Below are positions 33,524 to 42,257 of a stretch of 51,858 nt of DNA, piece by piece; the first letter of the stretch is position 1, and every line of letters begins with the position of its first letter. The DNA is from Acidobacteriaceae bacterium (lineage in GTDB: Bacteria > Acidobacteriota > Terriglobia > Terriglobales > Acidobacteriaceae): the NCBI GenBank assembly GCA_003131315.1, contig PKUV01000175.1:1-51858 (forward strand), written 5' to 3'. A model generated the notes under the pieces. That model saw nothing but the letters and a program-made list of their open reading frames with translations, was not told the origin of the DNA and did no database searches. The position numbers and the translations under genes are program-made.

Positions 33524-34288
33524 TCATTGAAGGAGCTCCCGGAATCTGGTCCCGGTCGCGTTCCCGCGGACAAAGACCCTGGTTTCAAGAAGTGTCTGCG
33601 TAAAATCCTTGGCGTTGGCAAATGCCAGCTTCTTGGACACGGATTCCAACTCATGTACGAGATGAACTAACACCTCCATTCCAGACGTCAAATACAAGAT
33701 GCAACCGATTTGGCGCTCAGCCTGAAGTGCGGCTCGCACCCGTTCATATTGCTTGGAGCTCTTTAGAGTGCGCTCATATTCCAGTGCGAAGCGTGCTCTG
33801 TTATCTCCGACCCACACGTCGACTATGGCGTCATAGTCCTTCTCGTAAGGAGATCGCGAAATCGTATTGAAGGAAGCGATTTCGACTTCCGATTGCCAAC
33901 TGGCAAGCTGGTTCTTGTGCGCCAAAGCGAGCTGGATTGCGTTCAATTCGAGCGCATGAAAGACCTGGGAAGCGTGAGGAAGGTGCTCGGTATTCGAGTG
34001 CAAGACGGTAGTGAACTGGCCATGATGTTCGAGCAGGACAAGGCCTTCTTTGGTGATCCGATATACCGCCGAACCTGCGCAAAAGACGCCGCCACAGATG
34101 CTGACGTGACCCGACTTAAGCAGCCGTCTGACGCGCCAGTTAAAGCTGTCTCGCGAACGATCCGAGCCGCCAAACTTCATCAACTCAAATAACTGGTTAT
34201 GGCTGACGAACCGCGAGTTGCGGACCTGACGTAACAGAGGGATGTCACGTTCCGGGTTGATGACCAAGCCGCCTTTGGCGTAGCGCAT
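33524..34288 (-). CDS. Replication-relaxation (Replic_Relax) family protein
   Basis: A 254-residue protein with an N-terminal winged helix (LLRQVRNSRFVSHNQLFELM, FNWRVRRLLKSGHVSI, AVYRITKEGLVLLEHHG) and a C-terminal nuclease-like domain: SPYEKDYDAIVDVWVGDNRA then FALEYERTLKSSKQYERV, with D..D and E-x-E positions recalling restriction-endonuclease folds. Proteins of the Replic_Relax group are found on conjugative plasmids and ICEs and are proposed to act at the origin of transfer or replication. Since no MobF/MobP-type relaxase is visible, this is the best candidate for origin processing here. That role is inference. Confidence 0.75.
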   Translation of the reverse strand: MRYAKGGLVINPERDIPLLRQVRNSRFVSHNQLFELMKFGGSDRSRDSFNWRVRRLLKSGHVSICGGVFCAGSAVYRITKEGLVLLEHHGQFTTVLHSNTEHLPHASQVFHALELNAIQLALAHKNQLASWQSEVEIASFNTISRSPYEKDYDAIVDVWVGDNRARFALEYERTLKSSKQYERVRAALQAERQIGCILYLTSGMEVLVHLVHELESVSKKLAFANAKDFTQTLLETRVFVRGNATGTRFRELLQ

Positions 34289-34300
34289 AAATGGTAACCT

Positions 34301-34852
34301 TCAGTCGAGAACTGCGTCTTCGAGCAATTGCAGGGAAGCACCATGCACCAGATTTGGCGCAACCCTGAGTTGCCAGATGCCGAGTGTGCTTCTGACCCAA
34401 TCTCCGGCTTTCATGAGCAACATTGCTTCCTGTCTTTCACCGATATGGCTCACGGCGATCGGGGTCAGAGACTCTGATTTCCAGCCAGAAGTTTCGAAGC
34501 TAAGGGCGCCGAACCTACCGCTCGATACCACCAAAAGGAAGTAATCGGGCCGGCACGATTGTGCGACTTTCCGTCGAAACAACACCCGATTGCCGCCGCG
34601 CGCGAAGACAAGATCGGTGCATTCAAACACCCCCCCGACAGCCCGGTTCGGGAACTGTGGGTTAAAGTCTCCGACTCCGTTGAACCGGATCAAGCCAGGA
34701 ACGATCCAGTAGCGCCTCATCTTGCTTCCGCAGCGCACACCCGTGGAGTTGAAGTAGGCCGCATGTTTCGTGTACCGGTAACGGTCTTGCGGATCGTGGC
34801 CGAACCGAGCCCACCAGTTACTGCCGAATTCCAGGATCTTGACCAACATCAT
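34301..34852 (-). CDS. Hypothetical ICE protein (183 aa)
   Basis: A beta-rich soluble protein. Segments include YRYTKHAAYFNSTGVRCGSK, RRYWIVPGLIRFNGVGDFNP and VVSSGRFGALSFETSGWKSE. No family recognised. It lies 12 bp upstream of the Replic_Relax gene and overlaps the 115-residue gene by 35 bp, so all three are likely translated together. A role alongside the Replic_Relax protein is possible from position only. Confidence 0.6.
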   Translation of the reverse strand: MMLVKILEFGSNWWARFGHDPQDRYRYTKHAAYFNSTGVRCGSKMRRYWIVPGLIRFNGVGDFNPQFPNRAVGGVFECTDLVFARGGNRVLFRRKVAQSCRPDYFLLVVSSGRFGALSFETSGWKSESLTPIAVSHIGERQEAMLLMKAGDWVRSTLGIWQLRVAPNLVHGASLQLLEDAVLD

Positions 34853-35165
34853 TGAGGTACTCCGTCAGTGTCCGGTTAATGTCCCTTATGGCGCGAAAGC
34901 GCTCGGTAATCGGAAGCCCCGAAAGCCGTGCAATTTGTTCGAGAACTTCGGGCGGAACGTCCATCTTTTGCTGGGAAAAGTACTGGCAGAGGTCAGCCAT
35001 CCTCGCACTTTCCTGCGCGAGTTCCTTTTGCCCTGGAGGCAACGAATTCAGCCGCTGTTCGTACTCGTTACGGTCGTCAAGCGGACCCAACTCGCCGCCC
35101 GGCTCGAACTTGTCGAGTGCGCCGGATTTTGGCTTCGACCGGTTCTCTTTTTCGTCTTTCGACAT
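34818..35165 (-). CDS. Hypothetical ICE protein (115 aa)
   Basis: A hydrophilic, mostly helical protein: a charged N-terminus (MSKDEKENRSKPKSGALDKF), a middle segment QRLNSLPPGQKELAQESARM and a C-terminal helix pair EVLEQIARLSGLPITERFRA. No cysteine motif or membrane segment. AGGAG precedes the ATG at 11 nt. It lies between the membrane-anchored coiled-coil protein and the 183-residue gene and could be a cytoplasmic accessory of transfer. Confidence 0.6.
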   Translation of the reverse strand: MSKDEKENRSKPKSGALDKFEPGGELGPLDDRNEYEQRLNSLPPGQKELAQESARMADLCQYFSQQKMDVPPEVLEQIARLSGLPITERFRAIRDINRTLTEYLNDVGQDPGIRQ

Positions 35166-35202
35166 CTCTTTGGGAACTCCTTCTTCATTTCTGTATGCCG
35201 AG

Positions 35203-36003
35203 CTACACCCCTTTCAGACTGCGGTTCCTCTGTTGCTCCTCCTGGAGCCGCCGGTCTGTCTCGTTCAGCTGGCGGCGCAATAGTTTTGCCTCATCCTGGG
35301 ACCGGCCAAGCTGTTGCTCCAGCGAATTGACCTTCATGATCAGATCTACGTCCGGTTTGAACAGTCCTATCTGGTTGGCGGGACGTGTTGCGGTCGCTGC
35401 GCTCGCAGAGCGGTCGGCCGCTGATGTGGTATTGCTGCTCTTTGTTGACGCTACCTGGCTGGCCTGTATGCTGGATGTACGGCTGCGAACGGTCTGTAGT
35501 GCAGGACGGTCCTGCGCCTCCACAGGGGACACTTGGGAACGGAGCGCGGATTCTCTCAGCGCGGTTAACGCCTCCATCAAACCGCGATTCCTGTTTGTGG
35601 CCTCCTCCACCTGCGCATTTGCTCGGGAGAGGGCGTGCTCGTGTTGTCCGAGCATCTCCGCCGCGGTCCACTCCCGGCGGGTTTGCACTCTGCGCTGATA
35701 CACAATGATGACGAACAGGCACGCCAGCAGCCCTAATGCAACCAAGTTCGACCAGAAGTAGCCGTTCCTCATGGTCTCTTCGAGCAGTATTTTGCGGCCC
35801 TCATCAAGACACTGCCCGTAGTCCTTGTCGGAGGGGTTGATGTGCTTCAGGGTGAAATCGACGAAGCCATCCTTTTGCCTCGAAGACTGCGCCTGACCGG
35901 AAGGATCGTAGCCCGAACGACGCACCTGGGCGAAGCAAAGGAACGGCAGCATAGCCAAGAAGAGGCCAGCAACAGCAATCCGGGATGTACGGCTCACATC
36001 CAT
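35203..36003 (-). CDS. Membrane-anchored coiled-coil protein, transfer-associated (266 aa)
   Basis: A signal peptide (residues 1-25; AVAGLFLAMLPFLCFAQ) is followed by a short periplasmic part (26-83), a transmembrane helix (about 84-102; LVALGLLACLFVIIVYQ), and a cytoplasmic region with two coiled-coil stretches (about 110-150 and 225-262; NSLEQQLGRSQDEAKLLRRQ) around a Ser/Thr/Ala-rich linker. Such topology suits a scaffold linking the coupling protein to the channel. Its start overlaps the end of the VirD4-like gene by 10 bp. No known VirB family matches, though it might stand in for a missing inner-membrane component. Confidence 0.65.
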   Translation of the reverse strand: MDVSRTSRIAVAGLFLAMLPFLCFAQVRRSGYDPSGQAQSSRQKDGFVDFTLKHINPSDKDYGQCLDEGRKILLEETMRNGYFWSNLVALGLLACLFVIIVYQRRVQTRREWTAAEMLGQHEHALSRANAQVEEATNRNRGLMEALTALRESALRSQVSPVEAQDRPALQTVRSRTSSIQASQVASTKSSNTTSAADRSASAATATRPANQIGLFKPDVDLIMKVNSLEQQLGRSQDEAKLLRRQLNETDRRLQEEQQRNRSLKGV

Positions 36004-37802
36004 GTCAAGCGGCCAGTACGCATGGCCAAGCGGCCATTGCGACGAACAACTTCGGGATCTTTGAAGCGCAGGTTCGCGCCTTCGACGTGAGAGGCTGCGT
36101 GGAGCCTGGGATAAATTCTCGGCTCAAGTCCCGGGAACCGGTATTGGCGCGGCACTCGGACATGCAGATGGGAATGGAGTGTCCCGAGCCGGTTGTCGGT
36201 CATCAGGATCTCCATCTGGCCGACGGGCAGGTTCTTGATGTGCTCGTCCTGCGCCCTGGTGTCCTTGATGTCGGTCTCACTGCCGAATCCAACGGGCTCG
36301 TACTTGTCTTCAAACACCCCGGTGCGCTGGACGGTCAAGGTGCGCCGCTTCTGCGGAACGCGCGCCGACGCTTTCAGGAAATACTGCGCCGTCTCCTCGT
36401 CTTTGGTGCGCAATAGCATGTTGGTATTCGGCGCCGAGGACACGTCATCCCTGAAGCCGCGGCCCACGGTTAGAAGCTGCGGCAGCGCCTGCAGGGCGAA
36501 CAGGAACGCGGTGTTGGTGCCGCGCGCCGTCTGCAGGATCTGGGCAAAGTTCGAATAAGCAAATGGCGCAAACTCGTCGAGGATGACGCTGACCATCGGC
36601 CGGTTCTCTCGGCGGCGCTCCTGCTCATTTTCGTAACGCTTGCCAATCATCAATTGCATGTTCTGCAGCAGCATCCGGCCAAGGGCCGTAACCGCTTTTG
36701 AGTTCTTGTTGGTGTTCAGCGACACGAAAAGGATCAGCTCTTTGTCGATGACCTCGTCAAGCGAGAGGAGGTCGTGGTAAGCCCCGGTTACGACCGAGAG
36801 GTCATCCTCCAGGAAGGTCATCAGTTCATTCAGGAGTCCCTGGATCTTCGGAACGCGGTCGCGATCTTCAAACGACTGCTGCAGGTTGCGGACAGACATC
36901 TCAAAGTTCAAACGGCGCTGATTGCTGGCTCCTGCTTGAGCTTGAAGACAACCACGGGCAAGCGCGATTTGCTCTCTTAAGACCTGTTGGTCGAGCGCCA
37001 GTACCAGAACGTCATGGATATTGAACCGCTTGCCCGTGTGTGCCAGCACGCGCACGAGATCGCTCAGATATGTGGCCTGATGACCATGGAAGAAATCTTG
37101 CTTCAAGTCGAACGATTCAAAGACGAAGTTTGCATGCTCCTGGTACAGGCCATGCTCGCTGAAGAAGGGGTTGTAGCGCACGGAGATGTCTGGCCGCGAT
37201 GGGCTGAGCACTCTCAACTGGTGCATCCGGCCCGCGGCTTCGATGGCCGGCAGAAGATCGGAGAGAAACTCCTGGTCTCCCTTGCCATCAAAGATCAACA
37301 TGGGAATCCGGTGCTGGTCTTCGGGAGGTCCGAGTACTCGGAATATGTCCTGGGTGATGATGTTCTTCAGAAGCGTGGTCTTGCCGGAACCAGTTGTGCC
37401 GAAAACCACCGACTGCATCACCCGCGTCGCGTCCGGCCAGAACCAGGGCTTACCATGCACGTCATAGCCGAGGACGATCGCGTTCTGCGCGAACGCGGCT
37501 TTGACCGCCGTGCGATCCTTCGCCTGGCATATAAATAAAGGAGGATGAGGCCAGTTCGCCTCCCGCCGCCGCCGCAGGGTGAGCAGATACCAGGCGAGGG
37601 AGACGCCAGCAACGAAGGCAAAGAATGCATAGAGGCACCCTTCCACCAGTTGCGCCGAGTGCACGTGAAAACGGTTTATCAGAATGTAGGAACCGCCGGC
37701 GAGCAAGATGACTGCAACGATGGCCAAGGCAACGGCAATGCTTTCTTCCTGGTTATCGTGAAGGGCGCGGCGGCCGAGCCGATATTCATTTTCTGCGGTC
37801 AT
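35994..37802 (-). CDS. virD4: VirD4/TraG-family type IV coupling protein
   Basis: A 602-residue ATPase that brings the DNA substrate to the secretion channel. Two N-terminal membrane helices (about 22-43 and 53-74) anchor it. Walker A is GTTGSGKT (135-142) and Walker B is SVILDEFAPF, followed by the arginine-rich ARGTNTAFLFALQALPQLLT sensor region. The RecA-like core is complete, including LIFDGKGDQEFLSDLL. The C-terminal tail (KDPEVVRRNGRLAMRTGRL) is short and basic. The gene overlaps the 75-residue membrane gene by an ATGA. Length and motifs fit the TraG/TraD family. Confidence 0.92.
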   Translation of the reverse strand: MTAENEYRLGRRALHDNQEESIAVALAIVAVILLAGGSYILINRFHVHSAQLVEGCLYAFFAFVAGVSLAWYLLTLRRRREANWPHPPLFICQAKDRTAVKAAFAQNAIVLGYDVHGKPWFWPDATRVMQSVVFGTTGSGKTTLLKNIITQDIFRVLGPPEDQHRIPMLIFDGKGDQEFLSDLLPAIEAAGRMHQLRVLSPSRPDISVRYNPFFSEHGLYQEHANFVFESFDLKQDFFHGHQATYLSDLVRVLAHTGKRFNIHDVLVLALDQQVLREQIALARGCLQAQAGASNQRRLNFEMSVRNLQQSFEDRDRVPKIQGLLNELMTFLEDDLSVVTGAYHDLLSLDEVIDKELILFVSLNTNKNSKAVTALGRMLLQNMQLMIGKRYENEQERRRENRPMVSVILDEFAPFAYSNFAQILQTARGTNTAFLFALQALPQLLTVGRGFRDDVSSAPNTNMLLRTKDEETAQYFLKASARVPQKRRTLTVQRTGVFEDKYEPVGFGSETDIKDTRAQDEHIKNLPVGQMEILMTDNRLGTLHSHLHVRVPRQYRFPGLEPRIYPRLHAASHVEGANLRFKDPEVVRRNGRLAMRTGRLTWM

Positions 37803-38026
37803 GACCGAACCAAGCTGAAAAACAGGAACGTGCCGAAGACAAGCGCAAGAACCATGGTTAGAAAGAGCAAAATCGGATTCACTCGGAAACGGCCGTGCTC
37901 GTCTCGCGGCTTCAGAGGGTCCTCCAGAAGTCTCAGCAATGCATCGCCAAGACGCTCCTTCGGGTTCTGCATATGGAAGTCAATGAGCCGATCGTGCATC
38001 TCGCCGAGTTGTGCATTCGCTTTCAT
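37799..38026 (-). CDS. Small membrane protein before VirD4 (75 aa)
   Basis: The first 45 residues are amphipathic (QLGEMHDRLIDFHMQNPKER) and the last 25 form one transmembrane helix (ILLFLTMVLALVFGTFLFFS). It begins one base after the VirB9-like stop (TGAGATG) and ends in a 4-bp overlap with virD4, so it is tightly coupled to both. Small helper proteins in this position occur in many conjugation operons, but I cannot name the family. Confidence 0.75.
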   Translation of the reverse strand: MKANAQLGEMHDRLIDFHMQNPKERLGDALLRLLEDPLKPRDEHGRFRVNPILLFLTMVLALVFGTFLFFSLVRS

Positions 38027-38027
38027 C

Positions 38028-38852
38028 TCAGAGCACGACGGTTGCTTTTACCCCATCGCCAAACACCAGCTGCACGACTGCCGGTGATTTCAAACCCTGC
38101 CGAATGGAAACCACTCCTTGTGTAGTCTCGCCCGGGTGAAGATCGTCGGCCTCAGCTTCGGCGTGAGCGACAGGCAGGGCAAGTACCTGCGTACCGCCTA
38201 GCTCTTCGAGCATGGCTCGGTCGAGCTGGGTGTGGGCTAGGCTCGCCAACGAAACGGGCGAGTCGTCTGTCTGTAGTTGGTACGCCCCTGGCGTATTTAC
38301 GCGATAGAAAAGATTGCTGTTGTTCTCAATCGTGTAATGGATATACACAGTGCTCCGCGTGCGAAACACCTGCTCCACGCGCACGCTCACCTGGTTTTTC
38401 GCTGCACGTGCGCGAGTGTGTTTGATCTCCTCGGCCCCCAGGAGCGCGCGGGTCAGCACCACGTCAGCAGACTGATTTGTCTCGGTGTCCACGACGGGCT
38501 TTGGGGCCGGAGCCGGTGGGGCATTATCAATAGCAAAATTCATGTTCTTTACTTCTTGGGTGATTTCAAGCTCGTAAGCAAAGCGCCGGGAAGCCGTCCA
38601 AACGAACAGATCCGTCGCCGCTCCCGATTTGATGGGCTTGACGAAGACCTTGTTCGACTCTCGCTCAATCTGAAAATCCGAACTGCCAGCGGCCGCCATC
38701 GTAACCGGCTCGTGAAACTCCAGAACTGTCAGGTGGTTCAGGGCGGTCGCAACGTGGACGACGGCATTCGGGCTGGGAGTGCCTGACTGCTGGGATAGTG
38801 CGGCAATGGCACAAAGGCTAGATACGACAATGAGCGAAACAGATCTTTTCAT
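38028..38852 (-). CDS. VirB9/TrbG-like outer-membrane-complex protein
   Basis: 274 residues from the ATG at 38852 (MKRSVSLIVVSSLCAIAAL), which gives a clear signal peptide; the ORF extension to 39248 is unsupported. The N-terminal domain has the VirB9 pattern (HLTVLEFHEPVTMAAAGSSD, VFVKPIKSGAATDLFVWTAS, RRFAYELEI). The C-terminal domain (VYIHYTIENNSNLFYRVNTP, then ALPVAHAEAEADDLHPGE) is a beta-sandwich that in VirB9 contacts the outer-membrane pore. AAGGAA precedes the ATG. The partner VirB10 is not seen in the window. Confidence 0.82.
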   Translation of the reverse strand: MKRSVSLIVVSSLCAIAALSQQSGTPSPNAVVHVATALNHLTVLEFHEPVTMAAAGSSDFQIERESNKVFVKPIKSGAATDLFVWTASRRFAYELEITQEVKNMNFAIDNAPPAPAPKPVVDTETNQSADVVLTRALLGAEEIKHTRARAAKNQVSVRVEQVFRTRSTVYIHYTIENNSNLFYRVNTPGAYQLQTDDSPVSLASLAHTQLDRAMLEELGGTQVLALPVAHAEAEADDLHPGETTQGVVSIRQGLKSPAVVQLVFGDGVKATVVL

Positions 38853-38910
38853 AATTCCTTTCAGGCCCTGAGCGGAATCCGAAAGGATTCCGCTCAAAGC
38901 GGTTGCTGCC

Positions 38911-41694
38911 TCACATGACCCAGGGCACATCACTCGCATCCTCATCGCTGAAAGTGCTGGGAAGAAACTCCACAGATTCATCGACAATTGCAGCCGGTGT
39001 CGCGGATTCAGCTGCAATGCCTGTTTTACAGGGAGATTCGCTTGATGGGCCTGTTTGGGTCTGTTCGGGTTTATCGTCATCGAGGAGGACCTTTCCATCC
39101 CTGTACTTGAACAAGAATGTGTGTTTCTGTCCTCCTCCCTTGAGTGGATCAACCAGGAAAGTTCGGCCTGAAGAGTCGGTACGAACGAGTCCCTCGTAAA
39201 GCCTGGGGACGTGCACGCGAACCGGCTTGCCTCCCGTGCGCTCCGCAAGCTTCAGGATCAGTTCCTGAGGAAAGGCAAGAAAGAGAATCGAGCCGCTTGA
39301 GCGCTCACCGTTGCACACCACGCGGTTAAGCGCCTGCAGCCAGCCCATACGGTTCTCTGCCTTGTTCTGCGCCCAGATGCGGATGTAGGCCAAGACGGCC
39401 TTCATCTCATATTTGCCACGTTCCTCGTCACAACGGCATGTGCCGTGTGCCTGGTGCATGGCGAACAGCTTCTGTCGCCGCAGTTCCTTGTCGGAGCTCT
39501 GACGTACCGTGTCCCACTCGGCCTTTGTCTTCTCCAGTTGTTGTTTGAGTTGTTCTCGCCTCGCGGCGATCTTGCCGACCATCGCGGCATAGACCCGATT
39601 GATGAATCGGCAATCCTTCAGCATCTCGCGGGTGACCTGTTCGCCCACCACGAGCGCCTTGAATGCCTCAATCGGGGCCTTGTTGATCAGCAAGTCTTCG
39701 ATCTGCTTGCGAACATGGTTGTAGAGGTGGCCGACGCGGTCGGTCTTCTCCACCTCCAGATGCAGTGGTAAATCAGAGACCCGGCGTTCGTTCTTGTAAC
39801 GAAGCCAAGGCGCCTGACGTATCTGCTGGCGTATTTCGGCGACCAGTTTGAGATCCGGGTGGACCTGCCACTTGAGGCTGTCGAGCGCGTTCTGAAGTTC
39901 TTTGGCCAATTGCGCAGCAAGTTCTTCCTGGCCTACTGCCCGGCAGGAGGTCATCAGATCGGTGATCGAGCCGATGTGATTTCCTCTGGCCTTCATGGCC
40001 ACGTGCTCCAGATTGAACCAGGGGTCGCGGGCCTTGTTGGCCTTGTTTTTCCCCTGTTGCTGTCCGAGGCCTCTGGAGAACCGGTCTCTTACAAACCGCG
40101 CGAACCGTTCCTCCTCGACCACGCAAATCCAGTCGAAATCAAAGTCACCGCCGTTCTTCTTTGCCGTCTCAGAATGGAGAACATACGTGCCCTCCAATCG
40201 CAGTTGCTGCGTAACCAAGTCACGAAGCTCTGTCTCGATCAGAGCGCACTCCTGGCGGCAAAGATCCTTATCGAGCTGCGCGATGATCTCCTCGTCGGAG
40301 AGGTTTACGAAGGGGAGAAGATCGTCAACCATGCGTATGGGGTAGCGGACACACAAGCCGTGTTTCGAAGCCAGTGCGACGATGGCCTTGTGCTCGGCAA
40401 TCCAATCGGATCCGCAAAACACTTCGCCATCTTTAAGGAAGAGATAACCGTCGTCCATCAAAGCAAATGCAGGAAGACGGAAGCCTCCTCCGGTCGCTGC
40501 CTTGAACGCCCAGCGCGCAAGCAGTTTGTTGAGTTGATTGTTGACGTAAGGATGACGGACGATTTCGCCGCTGGCATCGGCCAAGAGCAGTCCTTCAACG
40601 ACCCGGAATTCTTCGTTGGTGTTCTGCTCAAGTCCATCCGCTAAAGATCTATCCGGATGGTGGCCCAGGATTTCGAGGAGATCCTCGTAGCGGCCCTCGC
40701 CTACCGCCTCACTCAGCTTGGCCACCTGCTTCATTGCCTGTGGTAAGATCTCCAGCTGAATTGAGTCTTCAGGAGCATGCTCTACCAGCGTGTAACTGGA
40801 CTCAAACTCGAGCTGGCGGGAGACTTCGCGAATGCCTACCACGACATCACCGCGAAATCTTCTGCCCGGCCCGAAGACCGAATACATCACCGCCGGTATC
40901 TTCAGCCCTGGTTTGACCGCGCTCTCCGGCAGAACAAAATCTGCTTCCAGCGCGTCGGCTACATCATCCTCCATGATTTTGAATGCGCCTTTCGCTTGGG
41001 TATCGGCGAAGGCCATGCGGAACTGATAGAACCGCCCTTCCGCAAGACGTTTCCGGGCAATTTCCCGTTTCGCATCCTTGAGAAGAGTTGATTGTTGCTG
41101 CTCGTCCAGCTCTTCGCCGCTCACCTTTCCAAGCCGCTCGCGGCGAAGCCGTTCAATCTGGATCGAGAGGATTTCACCATCATGCTTTTCTTTGAGACGC
41201 TGGAACACCGATCGCCTGATCCAGCCACGGCAGTCATTGGTTCCCAGCTTCCGATCGGGGACGACGAGCACACGTGCCTCGGGTTCCTCCATCATCACCT
41301 TGCAGGGCGAGACGAGGACGCCGAAATAGACAATCGCCGCCTGCGGCCAGTGCTGAAACCGCTCGGCGATGGCCCGGCTGTGCTCATGGTCGACAAAGTA
41401 GAACTTACCCTTCTTTGCAGAGCCGCTTGCCCCGACCAGTTTGTAGTGAATCCCGTTCCAAACGAGCCGGGCAAGGGCGTTCTCGACCTGTGATTCTTCG
41501 TAATCGTCGAGAGGCTCAGCCGGCACGTTCACGCTCGCCACCTTGATTCCGGGGTAGAGCACGCTGAGCAGCGTGTTCTGGAGTGGATCAAGATCGTGCA
41601 ACCGCGGAGTGACCCGTCCGTTGCGGTCGATCTCAAGGTTCTGGAGCTGATCGGCCGGGATTCTGTAGTTCTTCGTCTTGGTATTATTCGTCAT
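38911..41694 (-). CDS. Large ICE protein with DFDFD motif; possible double-psi beta-barrel polymerase
   Basis: A 927-residue soluble protein in the middle of the transfer operon, not a known VirB component. The telling part is residues 500-525: after LEGTYVLHSETAKKN comes GGDFDFDWICVV, with D517, D519 and D521. This resembles the metal-binding DFDGD of RNA polymerase beta-prime (NADFDGDQMAVH) and the SGGDLDGD of QDE-1-type and YonO-like polymerases. Sixty-five residues upstream is LCVRYPIRMVDDLLPFV, like the R-(N/S)-P element of those enzymes. An earlier beta-rich region (RFYQFRMAFADTQAKGAFKI, about 221-240, and RGDVVVGIREVSRQLEF) could be a first barrel. The glycine is replaced by phenylalanine, so activity is uncertain. 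The C-terminal 300 residues are coiled-coil rich with a disordered tail. ATG has AAGGAG. Confidence 0.55.
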   Translation of the reverse strand: MTNNTKTKNYRIPADQLQNLEIDRNGRVTPRLHDLDPLQNTLLSVLYPGIKVASVNVPAEPLDDYEESQVENALARLVWNGIHYKLVGASGSAKKGKFYFVDHEHSRAIAERFQHWPQAAIVYFGVLVSPCKVMMEEPEARVLVVPDRKLGTNDCRGWIRRSVFQRLKEKHDGEILSIQIERLRRERLGKVSGEELDEQQQSTLLKDAKREIARKRLAEGRFYQFRMAFADTQAKGAFKIMEDDVADALEADFVLPESAVKPGLKIPAVMYSVFGPGRRFRGDVVVGIREVSRQLEFESSYTLVEHAPEDSIQLEILPQAMKQVAKLSEAVGEGRYEDLLEILGHHPDRSLADGLEQNTNEEFRVVEGLLLADASGEIVRHPYVNNQLNKLLARWAFKAATGGGFRLPAFALMDDGYLFLKDGEVFCGSDWIAEHKAIVALASKHGLCVRYPIRMVDDLLPFVNLSDEEIIAQLDKDLCRQECALIETELRDLVTQQLRLEGTYVLHSETAKKNGGDFDFDWICVVEEERFARFVRDRFSRGLGQQQGKNKANKARDPWFNLEHVAMKARGNHIGSITDLMTSCRAVGQEELAAQLAKELQNALDSLKWQVHPDLKLVAEIRQQIRQAPWLRYKNERRVSDLPLHLEVEKTDRVGHLYNHVRKQIEDLLINKAPIEAFKALVVGEQVTREMLKDCRFINRVYAAMVGKIAARREQLKQQLEKTKAEWDTVRQSSDKELRRQKLFAMHQAHGTCRCDEERGKYEMKAVLAYIRIWAQNKAENRMGWLQALNRVVCNGERSSGSILFLAFPQELILKLAERTGGKPVRVHVPRLYEGLVRTDSSGRTFLVDPLKGGGQKHTFLFKYRDGKVLLDDDKPEQTQTGPSSESPCKTGIAAESATPAAIVDESVEFLPSTFSDEDASDVPWVM

Positions 41695-41773
41695 TTTTAT
41701 TCTCCTTAACTGTTTGTTCCGGGAGGCCGGAAAGAGTCAAGGAGTTTGCGTGACCGCAAGCTTTCTCGCTCTC

Positions 41774-41807
41774 GCCTGGCCCCCATTTCGGGTTCGCTTG
41801 GCCAGGC
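41774..41807. repeat. Inverted repeat in the gap before the 927-residue gene
   Basis: GCCTGGCC and GGCCAGGC form an 8-bp perfect stem with an 18-nt loop in the 228-bp gap between two ICE genes. There is no T-run on the transcribed side, so it is more likely an mRNA-processing or attenuation hairpin than a terminator. Confidence 0.35.
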
Positions 41808-41922
41808 CTTGAAGTGAAAAAAGCCCCGGTCAGCACATTTCCCCGCATAAAGCCGCAGGGCGCTCAAAGGACCAACATCAACGTTTGGCCATCTGAGAAC
41901 TCTTCGTGCTGATCTTTTCGAA

Positions 41923-42234
41923 CTAACTCTGAGTCGGTTTCTGGACGACAGCCTGTTTCACGATCACAGGATTGCCGCCGCCATTTACCTCCGGCACAGA
42001 TTTCCACACAGCTAACGTGAAAAACGTCTGACCACTTTTGAAGGCCTCGATCAATGCTTCACCCTCACTCGCCATCTCCTGGCCCAACTCCGGCTTGGCC
42101 GGGGAAGACCCTGGTTTGGGGAGAAAGTAACGAAGATTCGGGTCACTACCGTTACGGCGTCTGCGGCGTGTGTTTGCACCACCGACGCTTGTGGTCGCCG
42201 ACTCCACAGAGTTAGTTGGTACTTTGGTTTCCAT
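41923..42234 (-). CDS. Small ICE protein (103 aa)
   Basis: ATG 42234 with AAGGAG. A basic, disordered start (ANTRRRRRNGSDPNLRYFLP) is followed by a helical part (ELGQEMASEGEALIEAFKSG) and a beta segment (FFTLAVWKSVPEVNGGGNPV). The run of five arginines may contact DNA or membrane lipids. It lies between the VirB8-like and 927-residue genes, all in one direction. Family unknown. Confidence 0.65.
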   Translation of the reverse strand: METKVPTNSVESATTSVGGANTRRRRRNGSDPNLRYFLPKPGSSPAKPELGQEMASEGEALIEAFKSGQTFFTLAVWKSVPEVNGGGNPVIVKQAVVQKPTQS

Positions 42235-42257
42235 GCTTCCAACTCCTTCCGTCCGCC

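Noticed and set aside
39859-40644. 261-codon plus-strand frame opposite the 927-residue gene
   Set aside because: Arises from high GC third positions on the other strand; the minus gene has the ribosome site, operon context and length.
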